From Microbacteriaceae bacterium UBA6152 (GTDB taxonomy: Bacteria > Actinomycetota > Actinomycetes > Actinomycetales > Microbacteriaceae), in the NCBI GenBank assembly GCA_002423075.1, contig DIUS01000058.1:1-10865 (forward strand): a DNA stretch of 10,865 bases, given 5' to 3'. How positions within the stretch are numbered: position 1 is the stretch's first letter; the number at the start of each line of letters is the position of its first letter. The notes under the pieces are model-generated. The model did no database searches. It was not told where the DNA came from and saw nothing but the letters and a program-made list of their open reading frames with translations. Made by a program: the position numbers and the translations under genes. Of the stretch, positions 4,966-10,865 are shown one piece after another.

Positions 4966-7403
4966 TCGGCGACGTGTCGTCGCAACCTCGCGTCGGCCTG
5001 GTCTTGGTCTCGCACAGCCCAGCCCTCGCGGTAGCGGCGCGCGAGCTCGCGCTCGAGTTCGTCGGAGGCCCCGCCCCGCGCATCGCGATTGCTGCGGGTC
5101 GCGCCGACGGTGCCACGGGCACGAACGCGACCCGCGTGGCGGCGGCGATCAGTGAGGCCTCGCAGGGTGTCGGAGTCGTCGTTCTCACCGACCTGGGGTC
5201 GGCCGTGCTCGCCGCCGACATGGCGCTCGAGCTTCTCAACGGGCGCATCGACGCCCGAGTCGTGCCCGCGCCCTTCATCGAGGGTCTGCTCGCCGCCGTG
5301 GTGCGCGCGAGCGCGGGCGACGATGTCGACACGGTGGCGCGCGAGGCGAGCGCGGCCCTCGACCCGAAGCGCGCACTGCTGCCGGCCGCCGCCGCCGTCG
5401 AAGCCGCCGCGCACCAGGAGCCCGACGCGGCGCCGTTCGCAGAGATCGCGACCGTCGTCACGGTGCGTAACGAGGGAGGCCTGCACGCTCGGCCCGCGTC
5501 TGAGATCGCGGCGCTCGCCTCGGGCTTCAGTGCAGACATCACGCTGACGGTCGCGGGTCGGCCTGCCGCCCCGGCGCGCAGCGTGCTGAGCATCTCAATG
5601 CTCGTCGCGGGCCCCGGCACGATGGTGCGTATCGCCGCGACCGGTGACGATGCGCGCGAGGCAATCGATGCGATCAGCGCTCTCATCGAGGGCGGATTCG
5701 GCGAGGCGATCGTCGGCATCGACGGTCCAGCGGCGACCGAGATCGAGCCGCATCGCGCGGCCGAGGGCGGCGCGCTCGGTGTCAGCGCCGGTCGGGTCGT
5801 GGGGCCCGTCGCCGTGCTCGTGCACCGCATCGACGAGCCCAGCGCGACCGTGATTCTGGCACCGCCAGCGCGTCGAGCCGCCGCCGCCATCGTGGTCGAG
5901 GCGATGACCTCGGCCGCGTCGGCCTACCGGCGCCGGGCGCTCAAGGTCGACGGGCACCGGCGTGAGGTGCTCGATGCCACGGCCGCGCTCGCCGAAGATC
6001 CTCTGCTCATCGACACCGCCACCTCGGCCGTGCGGGAACGCGGCCTCACGCCCGAGCGTGCCGTCTGGGAGGCCGTGGGACGGGCCGTTGCCGACTACCG
6101 CGCGGCGGGGGGCGACTTGGCAGACCGCGTCACCGACCTCATCGACGTGCGCGATCGCGTGATCGCCGAGCTGACAGGTACCGAGCCGCCCGGGCTGCCC
6201 GAGCGCGACGCGCCCTATGTGCTCGTCGCCGACGACCTCGCTCCCGCCGATACAGTGACGCTGGACCCCACCCGTTGCCTCGCGCTCGTGACCGAGCAGG
6301 GTGGGCCGACCTCGCACACCGCGATCATCGCCCGCGAGCTCGGACTGCCGGCCGTCGTCGGGGTCGCCGGTGCTACAGCGATCGCCGACGGCACTCTCGT
6401 GCTTGTCGACGGCGACACGGGCGAAGTCATCGTGCAGCCCGACGCGGTAGCGCAGGCGACAGCGACGGGGGTCATCACGACGGCGCCGTTCACCGGACCT
6501 GGGCAGACGGCCGACGGGCACCGCGTCGTTCTCAGCGCCAACGTCGGCGCCCCGCGCGAGATCGCACGCGCCGTCGAACGCGGTGCAGAGGGCGCCGGGC
6601 TGTTCCGCACCGAGTTCTGTTTTCTCGACCGCGCCGATGAGCCCAGCATCGACGAGCAGGTCGAGGCCTATCGCGAAGTGTTCGCGGCTTTCCCCGGGCA
6701 CCGGGTGGTCGTGCGCACGCTCGATGCTGGCAGCGACAAGCCGCTGCCCTTCTTGACACCCATCGTCGAGCCGAACCCCGTGCTCGGCCTGCGCGGCGTG
6801 CGCACGGCCATTCGCGACCCTGAGGTGCTCGAACGTCAGTTGCGTGCCATCGCCGAGGCCGCTGCAGTCGAGAGCGCCGACGTCGCGGTCATGGCACCGA
6901 TGATCGCGACTCTCGGCGAGACTCGTGAGTTCGCGGCCCGAGCGCGTAGCGCGGGCATCGCGAGCGTCGGCATCATGCTCGAGACTCCGGCCGCCGCCAT
7001 CACGGCCGCCGAGTTATGCACCGTCGTCGACTTCGTGAGTGTCGGCACCAACGACCTCTCGCAGTACACGATGGCTGCCGACCGTATGTCGGCGGCCCTT
7101 GCACCCCTCGCGGACCCATGGCAGCCAGCGCTCCTGCGCATGATCCGCCTCGTCGGCGAGGCCACTGCCGCCTCCGACACTCCGATGGGGCTGTGCGGCG
7201 AGGCTGCGGCCGACCCCGACTTCGCCGCGGTGCTCGTCGGGCTCGGAGCGACGAGTCTCTCGATGGCCGCGCGCGCAATACCCACGGTGGGCGCGCGTCT
7301 CGCCGACGTGACGCTCGAGCAGTGCCGGGCTGCAGCAGCTGCGGCGTGCGCGGCCCCCGACCCCGAGGCCGCGCGTACTGCGGCGCGGGCGAACCTCGGC
7401 TGA
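4962..7403 (+). CDS. dhaM: DhaM-HPr-Enzyme I fusion, phosphoryl donor of dihydroxyacetone kinase
   Basis: 813 residues joining three PTS modules. (1) An EIIA-Man-like DhaM domain, about 9-125, with phospho-acceptor H18 in VLVSHSPAL and the segment VLTDLGSAVLAADMALELL. (2) An HPr domain, about 161-250, with H175 in GLHARPA and a serine in ARSVLSI near the HPr Ser46 position. (3) A complete Enzyme I, about 268-795, with H452 in GGPTSHTAIIAR and the PEP-binding region: R549 (GLFRTEF), R585 (RTLDAGSDK), NPVLGLRGVR, E674 (IMLETPAA), N697-D698 (GTNDLSQYT) and C745 (GLCGEAAAD). Phosphate should pass PEP to EI to HPr to EIIA to ADP on DhaL. E. coli DhaM (472 residues) stops after the EI N-terminal domain, so this version looks self-sufficient. 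GTG 4962 is chosen for its GTGA overlap with dhaL; a GTG at 4974 is a possible alternative. Whether its EI and HPr also serve other PTS permeases cannot be told. Confidence 0.95.
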   Translation: MIGDVSSQPRVGLVLVSHSPALAVAARELALEFVGGPAPRIAIAAGRADGATGTNATRVAAAISEASQGVGVVVLTDLGSAVLAADMALELLNGRIDARVVPAPFIEGLLAAVVRASAGDDVDTVAREASAALDPKRALLPAAAAVEAAAHQEPDAAPFAEIATVVTVRNEGGLHARPASEIAALASGFSADITLTVAGRPAAPARSVLSISMLVAGPGTMVRIAATGDDAREAIDAISALIEGGFGEAIVGIDGPAATEIEPHRAAEGGALGVSAGRVVGPVAVLVHRIDEPSATVILAPPARRAAAAIVVEAMTSAASAYRRRALKVDGHRREVLDATAALAEDPLLIDTATSAVRERGLTPERAVWEAVGRAVADYRAAGGDLADRVTDLIDVRDRVIAELTGTEPPGLPERDAPYVLVADDLAPADTVTLDPTRCLALVTEQGGPTSHTAIIARELGLPAVVGVAGATAIADGTLVLVDGDTGEVIVQPDAVAQATATGVITTAPFTGPGQTADGHRVVLSANVGAPREIARAVERGAEGAGLFRTEFCFLDRADEPSIDEQVEAYREVFAAFPGHRVVVRTLDAGSDKPLPFLTPIVEPNPVLGLRGVRTAIRDPEVLERQLRAIAEAAAVESADVAVMAPMIATLGETREFAARARSAGIASVGIMLETPAAAITAAELCTVVDFVSVGTNDLSQYTMAADRMSAALAPLADPWQPALLRMIRLVGEATAASDTPMGLCGEAAADPDFAAVLVGLGATSLSMAARAIPTVGARLADVTLEQCRAAAAAACAAPDPEAARTAARANLG

Positions 7404-7415
7404 GCATCCGGCCAG

Positions 7416-7421
7416 TAGGCT
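7416..7421 (+). promoter_or_regulatory. -10 box of a putative leaderless promoter for the DUF6350 gene
   Basis: TAGGCT (TANNNT) lies 10 nt before the ATG at 7432 in the 28-nt gap after dhaM, and no Shine-Dalgarno is present. It overlaps GCTCGCGAGC (7419-7428), a perfect 10-bp palindrome that could be an operator or chance. The box suggests that DUF6350-purN-purH can be transcribed separately from dhaKLM. Confidence 0.55.
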
Positions 7422-7431
7422 CGCGAGCGCC

Positions 7432-8655
7432 ATGACCCGCCGCCTGACCGCCCTCTACAGCGCCCTCGAGGCGCTGCTGATTGTCGGGCTCGGCATCGCG
7501 GTGCCGCTGAGCATTCTCACGGTCATGTGGGCGGCGCAGTACGGGTTCCAGATCGACTGGGTCGATTTCTGGCGGGCGGCCGTCATCATCTGGATGCTCG
7601 GCCACGGCGTCACCGTCACCCTGCAGCTCGACCCCGAGACGGCGCTCGCGCTCGACGTCGCGGGTGTCGGTGACCCCATCGTCGTGACCCTCGCGCTCAG
7701 CGGTTTCGCGCTCGTCACCGCCCTCGCCGGAGTCGCCCTCGGGCGCCGCCTGCGTGAGCAGCCGCACCGCGTTCTCGGCGAGCTCGTCGCGATCGGCGGG
7801 GTGACCGTGCTCTCGGGGCTCGTGATGCTCAGTGCCGTGCATCCGGCAGCCCTGCCGTCGCGCTGGCAGGCAGTGCTCTTTCCGGCCCTCGTCTACGGGC
7901 TCGGCGTCGCCATCGGATCGATCGGCGCGACCAACCCGGCGCGCGTGCGCCTGCGGCAGCTGATCGCCGACGGACCGCAGCCTCTCTCAACGGCGGCGGG
8001 CGCCGCGCTTCGAGCAGGTTTGGGCACTGTCGCGACCGTCATGGCCGCCGCCGCGGTGCTCACGACCGTGGCGCTCGTGCTCGGCTACGGCCAGGTGATC
8101 GCCCTCTACGAGAGCGTGCAGGCGGGGGTGCTCGGCGGGGTCGCGCTCACGGCCGCTCAGCTCGCCCTGCTGCCGACGCTCGTCATCTGGGCGGCCTCGT
8201 GGCTCATCGGGCCGGGCTTCGCGATCGGCGCAGGCTCGACCGTGAGCCCCATCGCCGTGACGCTCGGGCCCCTGCCGGCCGTTCCGGTGCTCGGTGCGCT
8301 ACCCGCAGAGCCCTCGCCGCTCGGCTTCGCGACGCTGCTCGTGCCCGTGCTCGCCGCGTTCGTCGCCGGCATCGCCGTGCGGCCGCGCCTCGTGGCGCAC
8401 CTCGGCGGCGCGTCGTTCGCGGCGTGGGGGATTGCGACCGCGGTCATCGCGGCGACCGTCGCAGGTCTCGCGGCTGCCTTCCTCGCTTTCGTGGCGGCGG
8501 GTTCAGCGGGGCCCGGACGCCTCGCCGTCGTCGGCCCCGACCCGGTGACGATCGGGTGGTGGATGCTCGCCGAGACCCTCATCGGAGTCGCTCTCGGTCT
8601 GGTGGCCGGCGGTGCGCGGGCGCCTCGGCCCGTGGCCCCCGCGCGCACCGGATAA
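7432..8655 (+). CDS. DUF6350 polytopic membrane protein (possible PerM/Rv0955 counterpart)
   Basis: 407 residues, very hydrophobic, with about nine likely transmembrane segments: near 11-33, 83-104, 117-136, 147-166, 196-218, 232-259, 297-316, 329-356 and 376-393. Family-like features are FWRAAVIIWMLGHGV (46-60), a loop after helix 6 with WLIGPGFAIGAGSTVSP (257-273), and LGPLPAVPVLGALP (279-291). A short Arg/Pro-rich tail ends it. DUF6350 proteins stand directly before purN in many actinobacteria. M. tuberculosis Rv0955 (PerM), reported to act in cell division, has this same position; treating the present protein as its counterpart rests mainly on gene order and topology. The ATG start is supported by a -10 box 10 nt upstream and by the hydrophobic N-terminus that follows. 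The stop, TAA 8653-8655, lies inside the -10 box of purN. Confidence 0.85.
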   Translation: MTRRLTALYSALEALLIVGLGIAVPLSILTVMWAAQYGFQIDWVDFWRAAVIIWMLGHGVTVTLQLDPETALALDVAGVGDPIVVTLALSGFALVTALAGVALGRRLREQPHRVLGELVAIGGVTVLSGLVMLSAVHPAALPSRWQAVLFPALVYGLGVAIGSIGATNPARVRLRQLIADGPQPLSTAAGAALRAGLGTVATVMAAAAVLTTVALVLGYGQVIALYESVQAGVLGGVALTAAQLALLPTLVIWAASWLIGPGFAIGAGSTVSPIAVTLGPLPAVPVLGALPAEPSPLGFATLLVPVLAAFVAGIAVRPRLVAHLGGASFAAWGIATAVIAATVAGLAAAFLAFVAAGSAGPGRLAVVGPDPVTIGWWMLAETLIGVALGLVAGGARAPRPVAPARTG

Positions 8656-8658
8656 CCT
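8653..8658 (+). promoter_or_regulatory. -10 box of a putative leaderless purN promoter, overlapping a stop codon
   Basis: TAACCT fits TANNNT and stands 6 nt before the purN GTG, so initiation 7 nt after the box would begin exactly at the start codon. Its first three bases are the TAA stop of the DUF6350 gene. A weak purine-rich GGGCAG fills the spacer, too close to the GTG to be a good ribosome site. Confidence 0.55.
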
Positions 8659-8664
8659 GGGCAG

Positions 8665-9258
8665 GTGCTGAGGGTCGTCGTGCTGATCTCGGGCGGCGGG
8701 TCAAACCTGCGGGCTCTGCTCGACGAGTGCCGCGACGCCGAGTATCCCGCACACGTCGTCGCGGTCGGAGCCGACCGCGACGCAGACGGACTCGCCCACG
8801 CCGAAGCGTTCGGCATCCCGACCTTCACCGTTCCCTACTCGTCGTACCCCTCACGAGAGGCGTGGGGCGACGAACTGCTCGCGACGATCGAAGAATGGCA
8901 GCCCGACCTCGTCGTGCTGAGCGGACTCATGCGCCTGCTTCCTCCCGCGGTCGTCGCGGCCCTCGCGCCGCGCATCATCAACACGCACCCCGCCTATCTG
9001 CCCGAGTTTCCCGGCGCCCACGGCGTGCGCGACGCGCTCGCCGCGGGGGTCGCGCAGACCGGGGCGAGCGTCATCGTCGTCGACACCGGGGTCGACACGG
9101 GCCCCGTGCTCGCGCAAGAGCGCGTGCCGGTGCTGCCCGACGACACCGAGCACACGCTGCACGAACGCATCAAGCCTGTTGAGCGGCGCCTGCTCATCGA
9201 CGTCGTGCGCGGCATCGCTGACGGGTCGATCAAGCTCGGCGCAGCATCCACCCCCTGA
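8665..9258 (+). CDS. purN: Phosphoribosylglycinamide formyltransferase (GAR transformylase)
   Basis: 197 residues, a normal PurN length. This cytosolic enzyme transfers the formyl group of 10-formyl-tetrahydrofolate to glycinamide ribonucleotide, the third step of purine synthesis. The phosphate-binding loop LISGGGSNLRALL is at 8-20. The catalytic triad falls at E. coli numbering: N106 and H108 in INTHPAYLPEFPGAHG, and D144 in VDTGVDTGPV. SGLMRLLP (86-93) is the usual substrate segment. The GTG start gives MLRVVVLISGGGSN, the expected N-terminus. The gene lies 9 nt after the DUF6350 stop and 18 nt before purH, so it is cotranscribed with purH and perhaps also read from upstream. No purine riboswitch is present; the near-leaderless start leaves no room for one. 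Confidence 0.97.
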   Translation: MLRVVVLISGGGSNLRALLDECRDAEYPAHVVAVGADRDADGLAHAEAFGIPTFTVPYSSYPSREAWGDELLATIEEWQPDLVVLSGLMRLLPPAVVAALAPRIINTHPAYLPEFPGAHGVRDALAAGVAQTGASVIVVDTGVDTGPVLAQERVPVLPDDTEHTLHERIKPVERRLLIDVVRGIADGSIKLGAASTP

Positions 9259-9266
9259 AATCCTCT

Positions 9267-9270
9267 GGAG
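9267..9270 (+). promoter_or_regulatory. Shine-Dalgarno of purH
   Basis: GGAG, within CTGGAG, lies 6 nt before the purH ATG at 9277. It is the best-placed ribosome site in the window and fixes this start; purH is thus translated by ordinary internal initiation while purN appears leaderless. Confidence 0.75.
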
Positions 9271-9276
9271 ACCACT

Positions 9277-10865
9277 ATGGCCGGCCCCACCCACGACCCC
9301 GCTGACTACCGCTTTCGCGACGCGATCCCTGTGCGGCGCGCACTCGTGAGTGTGAGCGACAAGACCGGACTGCTCGAGCTGGCGTCGGCGCTCGCCGGTG
9401 CGGGAGTCGAGATCGTGTCGACCGGCTCGACGGCGGCGACGATCGCGGCGGCGGGGTACCCGGTGACGGAGGTCGCGCAGGTGACCGGGTTCGCCGAGAC
9501 TCTCGACGGGCGGGTCAAGACGCTGCACCCGAGCGTGCACGCGGGCATTCTCGCCGACCTGCGGCTTGAGGCGCACGAGACGCAACTCGCCGACCTCGGC
9601 GTCGTGCCCTTCGATCTCGTGATCGTCAACCTCTACCCCTTCGTCGAAACCGTCGCGTCGGGCGCACAGGGCGACGCCGTCATCGAGCAGATCGACATCG
9701 GCGGGCCCGCGATGGTGCGCGCCGCCGCCAAGAACCACGCCAACGTCGCGATCATCGTCGACCCGGCCGACTACGTCATGGTCACGAAGGCGATCACGCT
9801 CGGCGGCACGACCTTGTTGCAGCGCCAGCGCTTCGCGGCCAAGGCCTTCGCGCACACGGCCGCCTACGACACCGCCGTTGCGGGCTGGTTCGCCGACACC
9901 CTTGGGGTGCGGGCGCGCGGAGCTGAGGCGAAGCCCATTTCTGGGCTTCGCGCGACGCCAGCGCCCGACGCCGTCTCGGCGTCGGGGCCGGCCGCCGACG
10001 GCACCCCCTCGAGCATCGACGTGCACGCCACGCTGCAGCAGGTGCTGCGCTACGGCGAGAACAGCCACCAGCCTGCGGCGCTCTACCGAATCGACGGCTT
10101 GCCGGGCATCGCGCAGGCGACCCAACTGCACGGCAAAGAGATGTCGTACAACAATTTTGTGGATGCTGACGCCGCCGTGCGCGCCGCCTACGACCACGAG
10201 GCTCCCGCAGTGGCGATCATCAAGCACGCGAACCCGTGCGGCATCGCGATCGGGTCGTCGATCGCGGATGCTCACGAAGCGGCCCACGCGTGCGACCCCG
10301 TCTCGGCCTTCGGGGGAGTGATCGCCGCCAACCGCGTCATCACGCGCGAGGCTGCCGAGTCGATCGCGCCGATCTTCACCGAAGTCGTCGTGGCGCCGGG
10401 CTTCGAGCCCGGTGCGCTTGAGGTGCTGATGGAGAAGAAGAACATCCGGCTGCTGCAGTTGCCCGACGGGTTCGCGCTGCCGGACGTCGAGTTGCGGCAG
10501 GTGAGCGGCGGATGGCTGCGGCAGAGCGCCGACCGCGCGTTCGCGTCAGCCGACTCGTGGCAACTGGTCTCCGGCCCGGCCGCCTCGGCCGAGCAACTGG
10601 CCGACCTCGAATTCGCGTGGCGCGCGTGCCGCGCCGTGAAGTCGAACGCGATTCTGCTGGCGTCGGGCGGAGCATCCGTCGGCGTGGGCATGGGTCAGGT
10701 CAACCGCGTCGACTCGTGCCACCTCGCAGTCTCGCGCGCGGGCGACCGGGCGCGCGGCTCGGTCGCGGCGAGCGACGCGTTCTTCCCCTTCGCCGACGGC
10801 CTGCAGGTGTTGCTCGACGCAGGCGTCGCGGCGGTCGTGCAGCCCGGCGGCTCGGTGCGCGACGA
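9277..10865 (+). CDS. purH: Bifunctional AICAR transformylase/IMP cyclohydrolase, 3'-truncated
   Basis: 529 whole codons are visible and the frame is open to the window edge; about 20 C-terminal residues are missing. The enzyme does the last two purine steps: formylation of AICAR with 10-formyl-tetrahydrofolate, then ring closure to IMP. The N-terminal cyclohydrolase (MGS-fold) domain, about 21-205, shows RALVSVSDKTGL, VSTGST, DGRVKTLHPSVHAGIL, IVNLYPF and DIGGPAMVRAAAKNH. The transformylase domain, from about 246, shows LRYGENSHQPAALY, GKEMSYNNFVDADAA, KHANPCG (K316-H317), CDPVSAFGG, VKSNAI, GMGQVNRVDS, SDAFFPFADG and QPGGSVRDD. Between the domains, residues 210-246 form an Ala/Pro/Ser-rich linker, longer than I expect, encoded by two perfect palindromes and using codons rare in this window. 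Reading frame and catalytic segments are intact. Confidence 0.97.
   Translation, partial: MAGPTHDPADYRFRDAIPVRRALVSVSDKTGLLELASALAGAGVEIVSTGSTAATIAAAGYPVTEVAQVTGFAETLDGRVKTLHPSVHAGILADLRLEAHETQLADLGVVPFDLVIVNLYPFVETVASGAQGDAVIEQIDIGGPAMVRAAAKNHANVAIIVDPADYVMVTKAITLGGTTLLQRQRFAAKAFAHTAAYDTAVAGWFADTLGVRARGAEAKPISGLRATPAPDAVSASGPAADGTPSSIDVHATLQQVLRYGENSHQPAALYRIDGLPGIAQATQLHGKEMSYNNFVDADAAVRAAYDHEAPAVAIIKHANPCGIAIGSSIADAHEAAHACDPVSAFGGVIAANRVITREAAESIAPIFTEVVVAPGFEPGALEVLMEKKNIRLLQLPDGFALPDVELRQVSGGWLRQSADRAFASADSWQLVSGPAASAEQLADLEFAWRACRAVKSNAILLASGGASVGVGMGQVNRVDSCHLAVSRAGDRARGSVAASDAFFPFADGLQVLLDAGVAAVVQPGGSVRD
9928..9951. repeat. Perfect palindrome (10-bp stem, 4-nt loop) in the purH linker
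   Basis: GCGAAGCCCA, loop TTTC, TGGGCTTCGC: both arms are exact reverse complements. It begins on a codon boundary and encodes AKPISGLR, residues 218-225, with ATT, TCT, GGG and CTT codons where the rest of the gene prefers ATC, TCG/AGC, GGC and CTC. Such codons suggest DNA-level origin rather than ordinary linker drift. Confidence 0.85.
9964..9986. repeat. Second perfect palindrome (10-bp stem, 3-nt loop) in the purH linker
   Basis: CCCGACGCCG, loop TCT, CGGCGTCGGG: exact reverse complements, starting 12 nt after the first palindrome. A smaller 4-bp stem (GCCG, loop CCGA, CGGC) follows at 9991-10002, making a row of hairpins over about 75 nt within the linker codons. Confidence 0.85.

Larger units (their letters stand above)
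1783..10677. repeat. Dispersed octamer family GGATGCTS / SAGCATCC (13 scattered copies)
   Basis: The coordinates give only the outer limits of a scattered set. GAGCATCC starts at 1783, 2082, 3050, 7402 and 10670. GGATGCTC starts at 2622, 3522, 7592, 8561 and 10266. CAGCATCC starts at 4775 and 9242, and GGATGCTG at 10161. Copies lie on both strands (seven against six), inside genes of differing reading frame and in gaps. At about 70% GC the GGATGCTC octamer would be expected less than once on both strands together; ten are present. Two copies touch or closely follow stop codons (sucD, dhaM) and one lies just before the purN stop. Role unknown. Confidence 0.7.

Noticed and set aside
4748..6701. 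Several long minus-strand frames opposite dhaL and dhaM
   Set aside because: They are shadows of the certain plus-strand genes, with Ala/Arg/Ser-rich composition and no domain signatures.
7419..7428. Palindrome GCTCGCGAGC after the DUF6350 -10 box
   Set aside because: It is perfect but only 10 bp in GC-rich DNA, and no second copy or known regulator site supports it as a separate operator.
9901..10020. Suspected frameshift or broken gene in purH because of the odd linker
   Set aside because: Codon-by-codon reading shows one open frame from 9277 to the window end with both domains intact; the linker is an in-frame sequence.
8851..10287. Minus-strand open frame of 478 codons opposite purN and purH
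   Set aside because: purN and purH are unmistakable on the plus strand with intact catalytic motifs; the antisense product has no recognisable motif.
1..10865. Search for CRISPR arrays, tRNA/rRNA, IS ends, integrases, toxin-antitoxin or phage-defence genes
   Set aside because: None was seen on either strand; the only array is the short 19-bp tandem repeat, which lacks spacers.

Overview
The window is a high-GC (roughly 70% by eye) bacterial chromosome segment. Codon use is strongly biased to G/C in third positions. Several proteins have actinobacterial character, and the order sucC-sucD ... DUF6350 membrane protein-purN-purH is a conserved actinobacterial one; Mycobacterium tuberculosis has sucC-sucD ... 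Rv0955-purN-purH. The overall look suggests the Microbacteriaceae or a close relative, but the genus cannot be named from this sequence.

Layout. (1) Bases 1-1780, + strand: the 3' part of sucC, then complete sucD, the two subunits of succinyl-CoA synthetase. (2) 1781-1848: a short convergent gap holding a GC-rich hairpin. (3) 1849-3152, - strand: two translationally coupled genes, an SRPBCC-fold protein followed by a DUF4166 protein. (4) 3153-3322: a divergent intergenic region with overlapping hairpins, a 19-bp tandem repeat and a start-proximal -10 box. (5) 3323-7403, + strand: a tight dhaK-dhaL-dhaM operon with ATGA and GTGA overlaps, encoding PEP-dependent dihydroxyacetone kinase. Its DhaM is an 813-residue fusion of EIIA-Man-like, HPr and complete Enzyme I domains. 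(6) 7432-8655: a polytopic DUF6350 membrane protein. (7) 8665-9258: purN. (8) 9277 to the window end: purH, lacking only about its last 20 codons.

Functionally the window joins a TCA-cycle enzyme, a dihydroxyacetone phosphorylation system that appears to carry its own phosphoryl-transfer relay from PEP, and two steps of de novo purine synthesis that both use 10-formyl-tetrahydrofolate. The dhaKLM block and the minus-strand pair look like accessory cargo placed inside the conserved sucCD-DUF6350-purNH neighbourhood; this is inferred from gene order.

Three signals go beyond the genes. A short word, GGATGCTS (reverse complement SAGCATCC), occurs 13 times on both strands, far more often than composition predicts. 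Two adjacent perfect 10-bp-stem palindromes lie in frame inside the purH interdomain linker. TANNNT boxes lie 6-10 nt upstream of three start codons (dhaK, DUF6350, purN), which points to leaderless transcripts; the purN box contains the stop codon of the preceding gene. No tRNA, rRNA, CRISPR, IS element or phage gene was seen.
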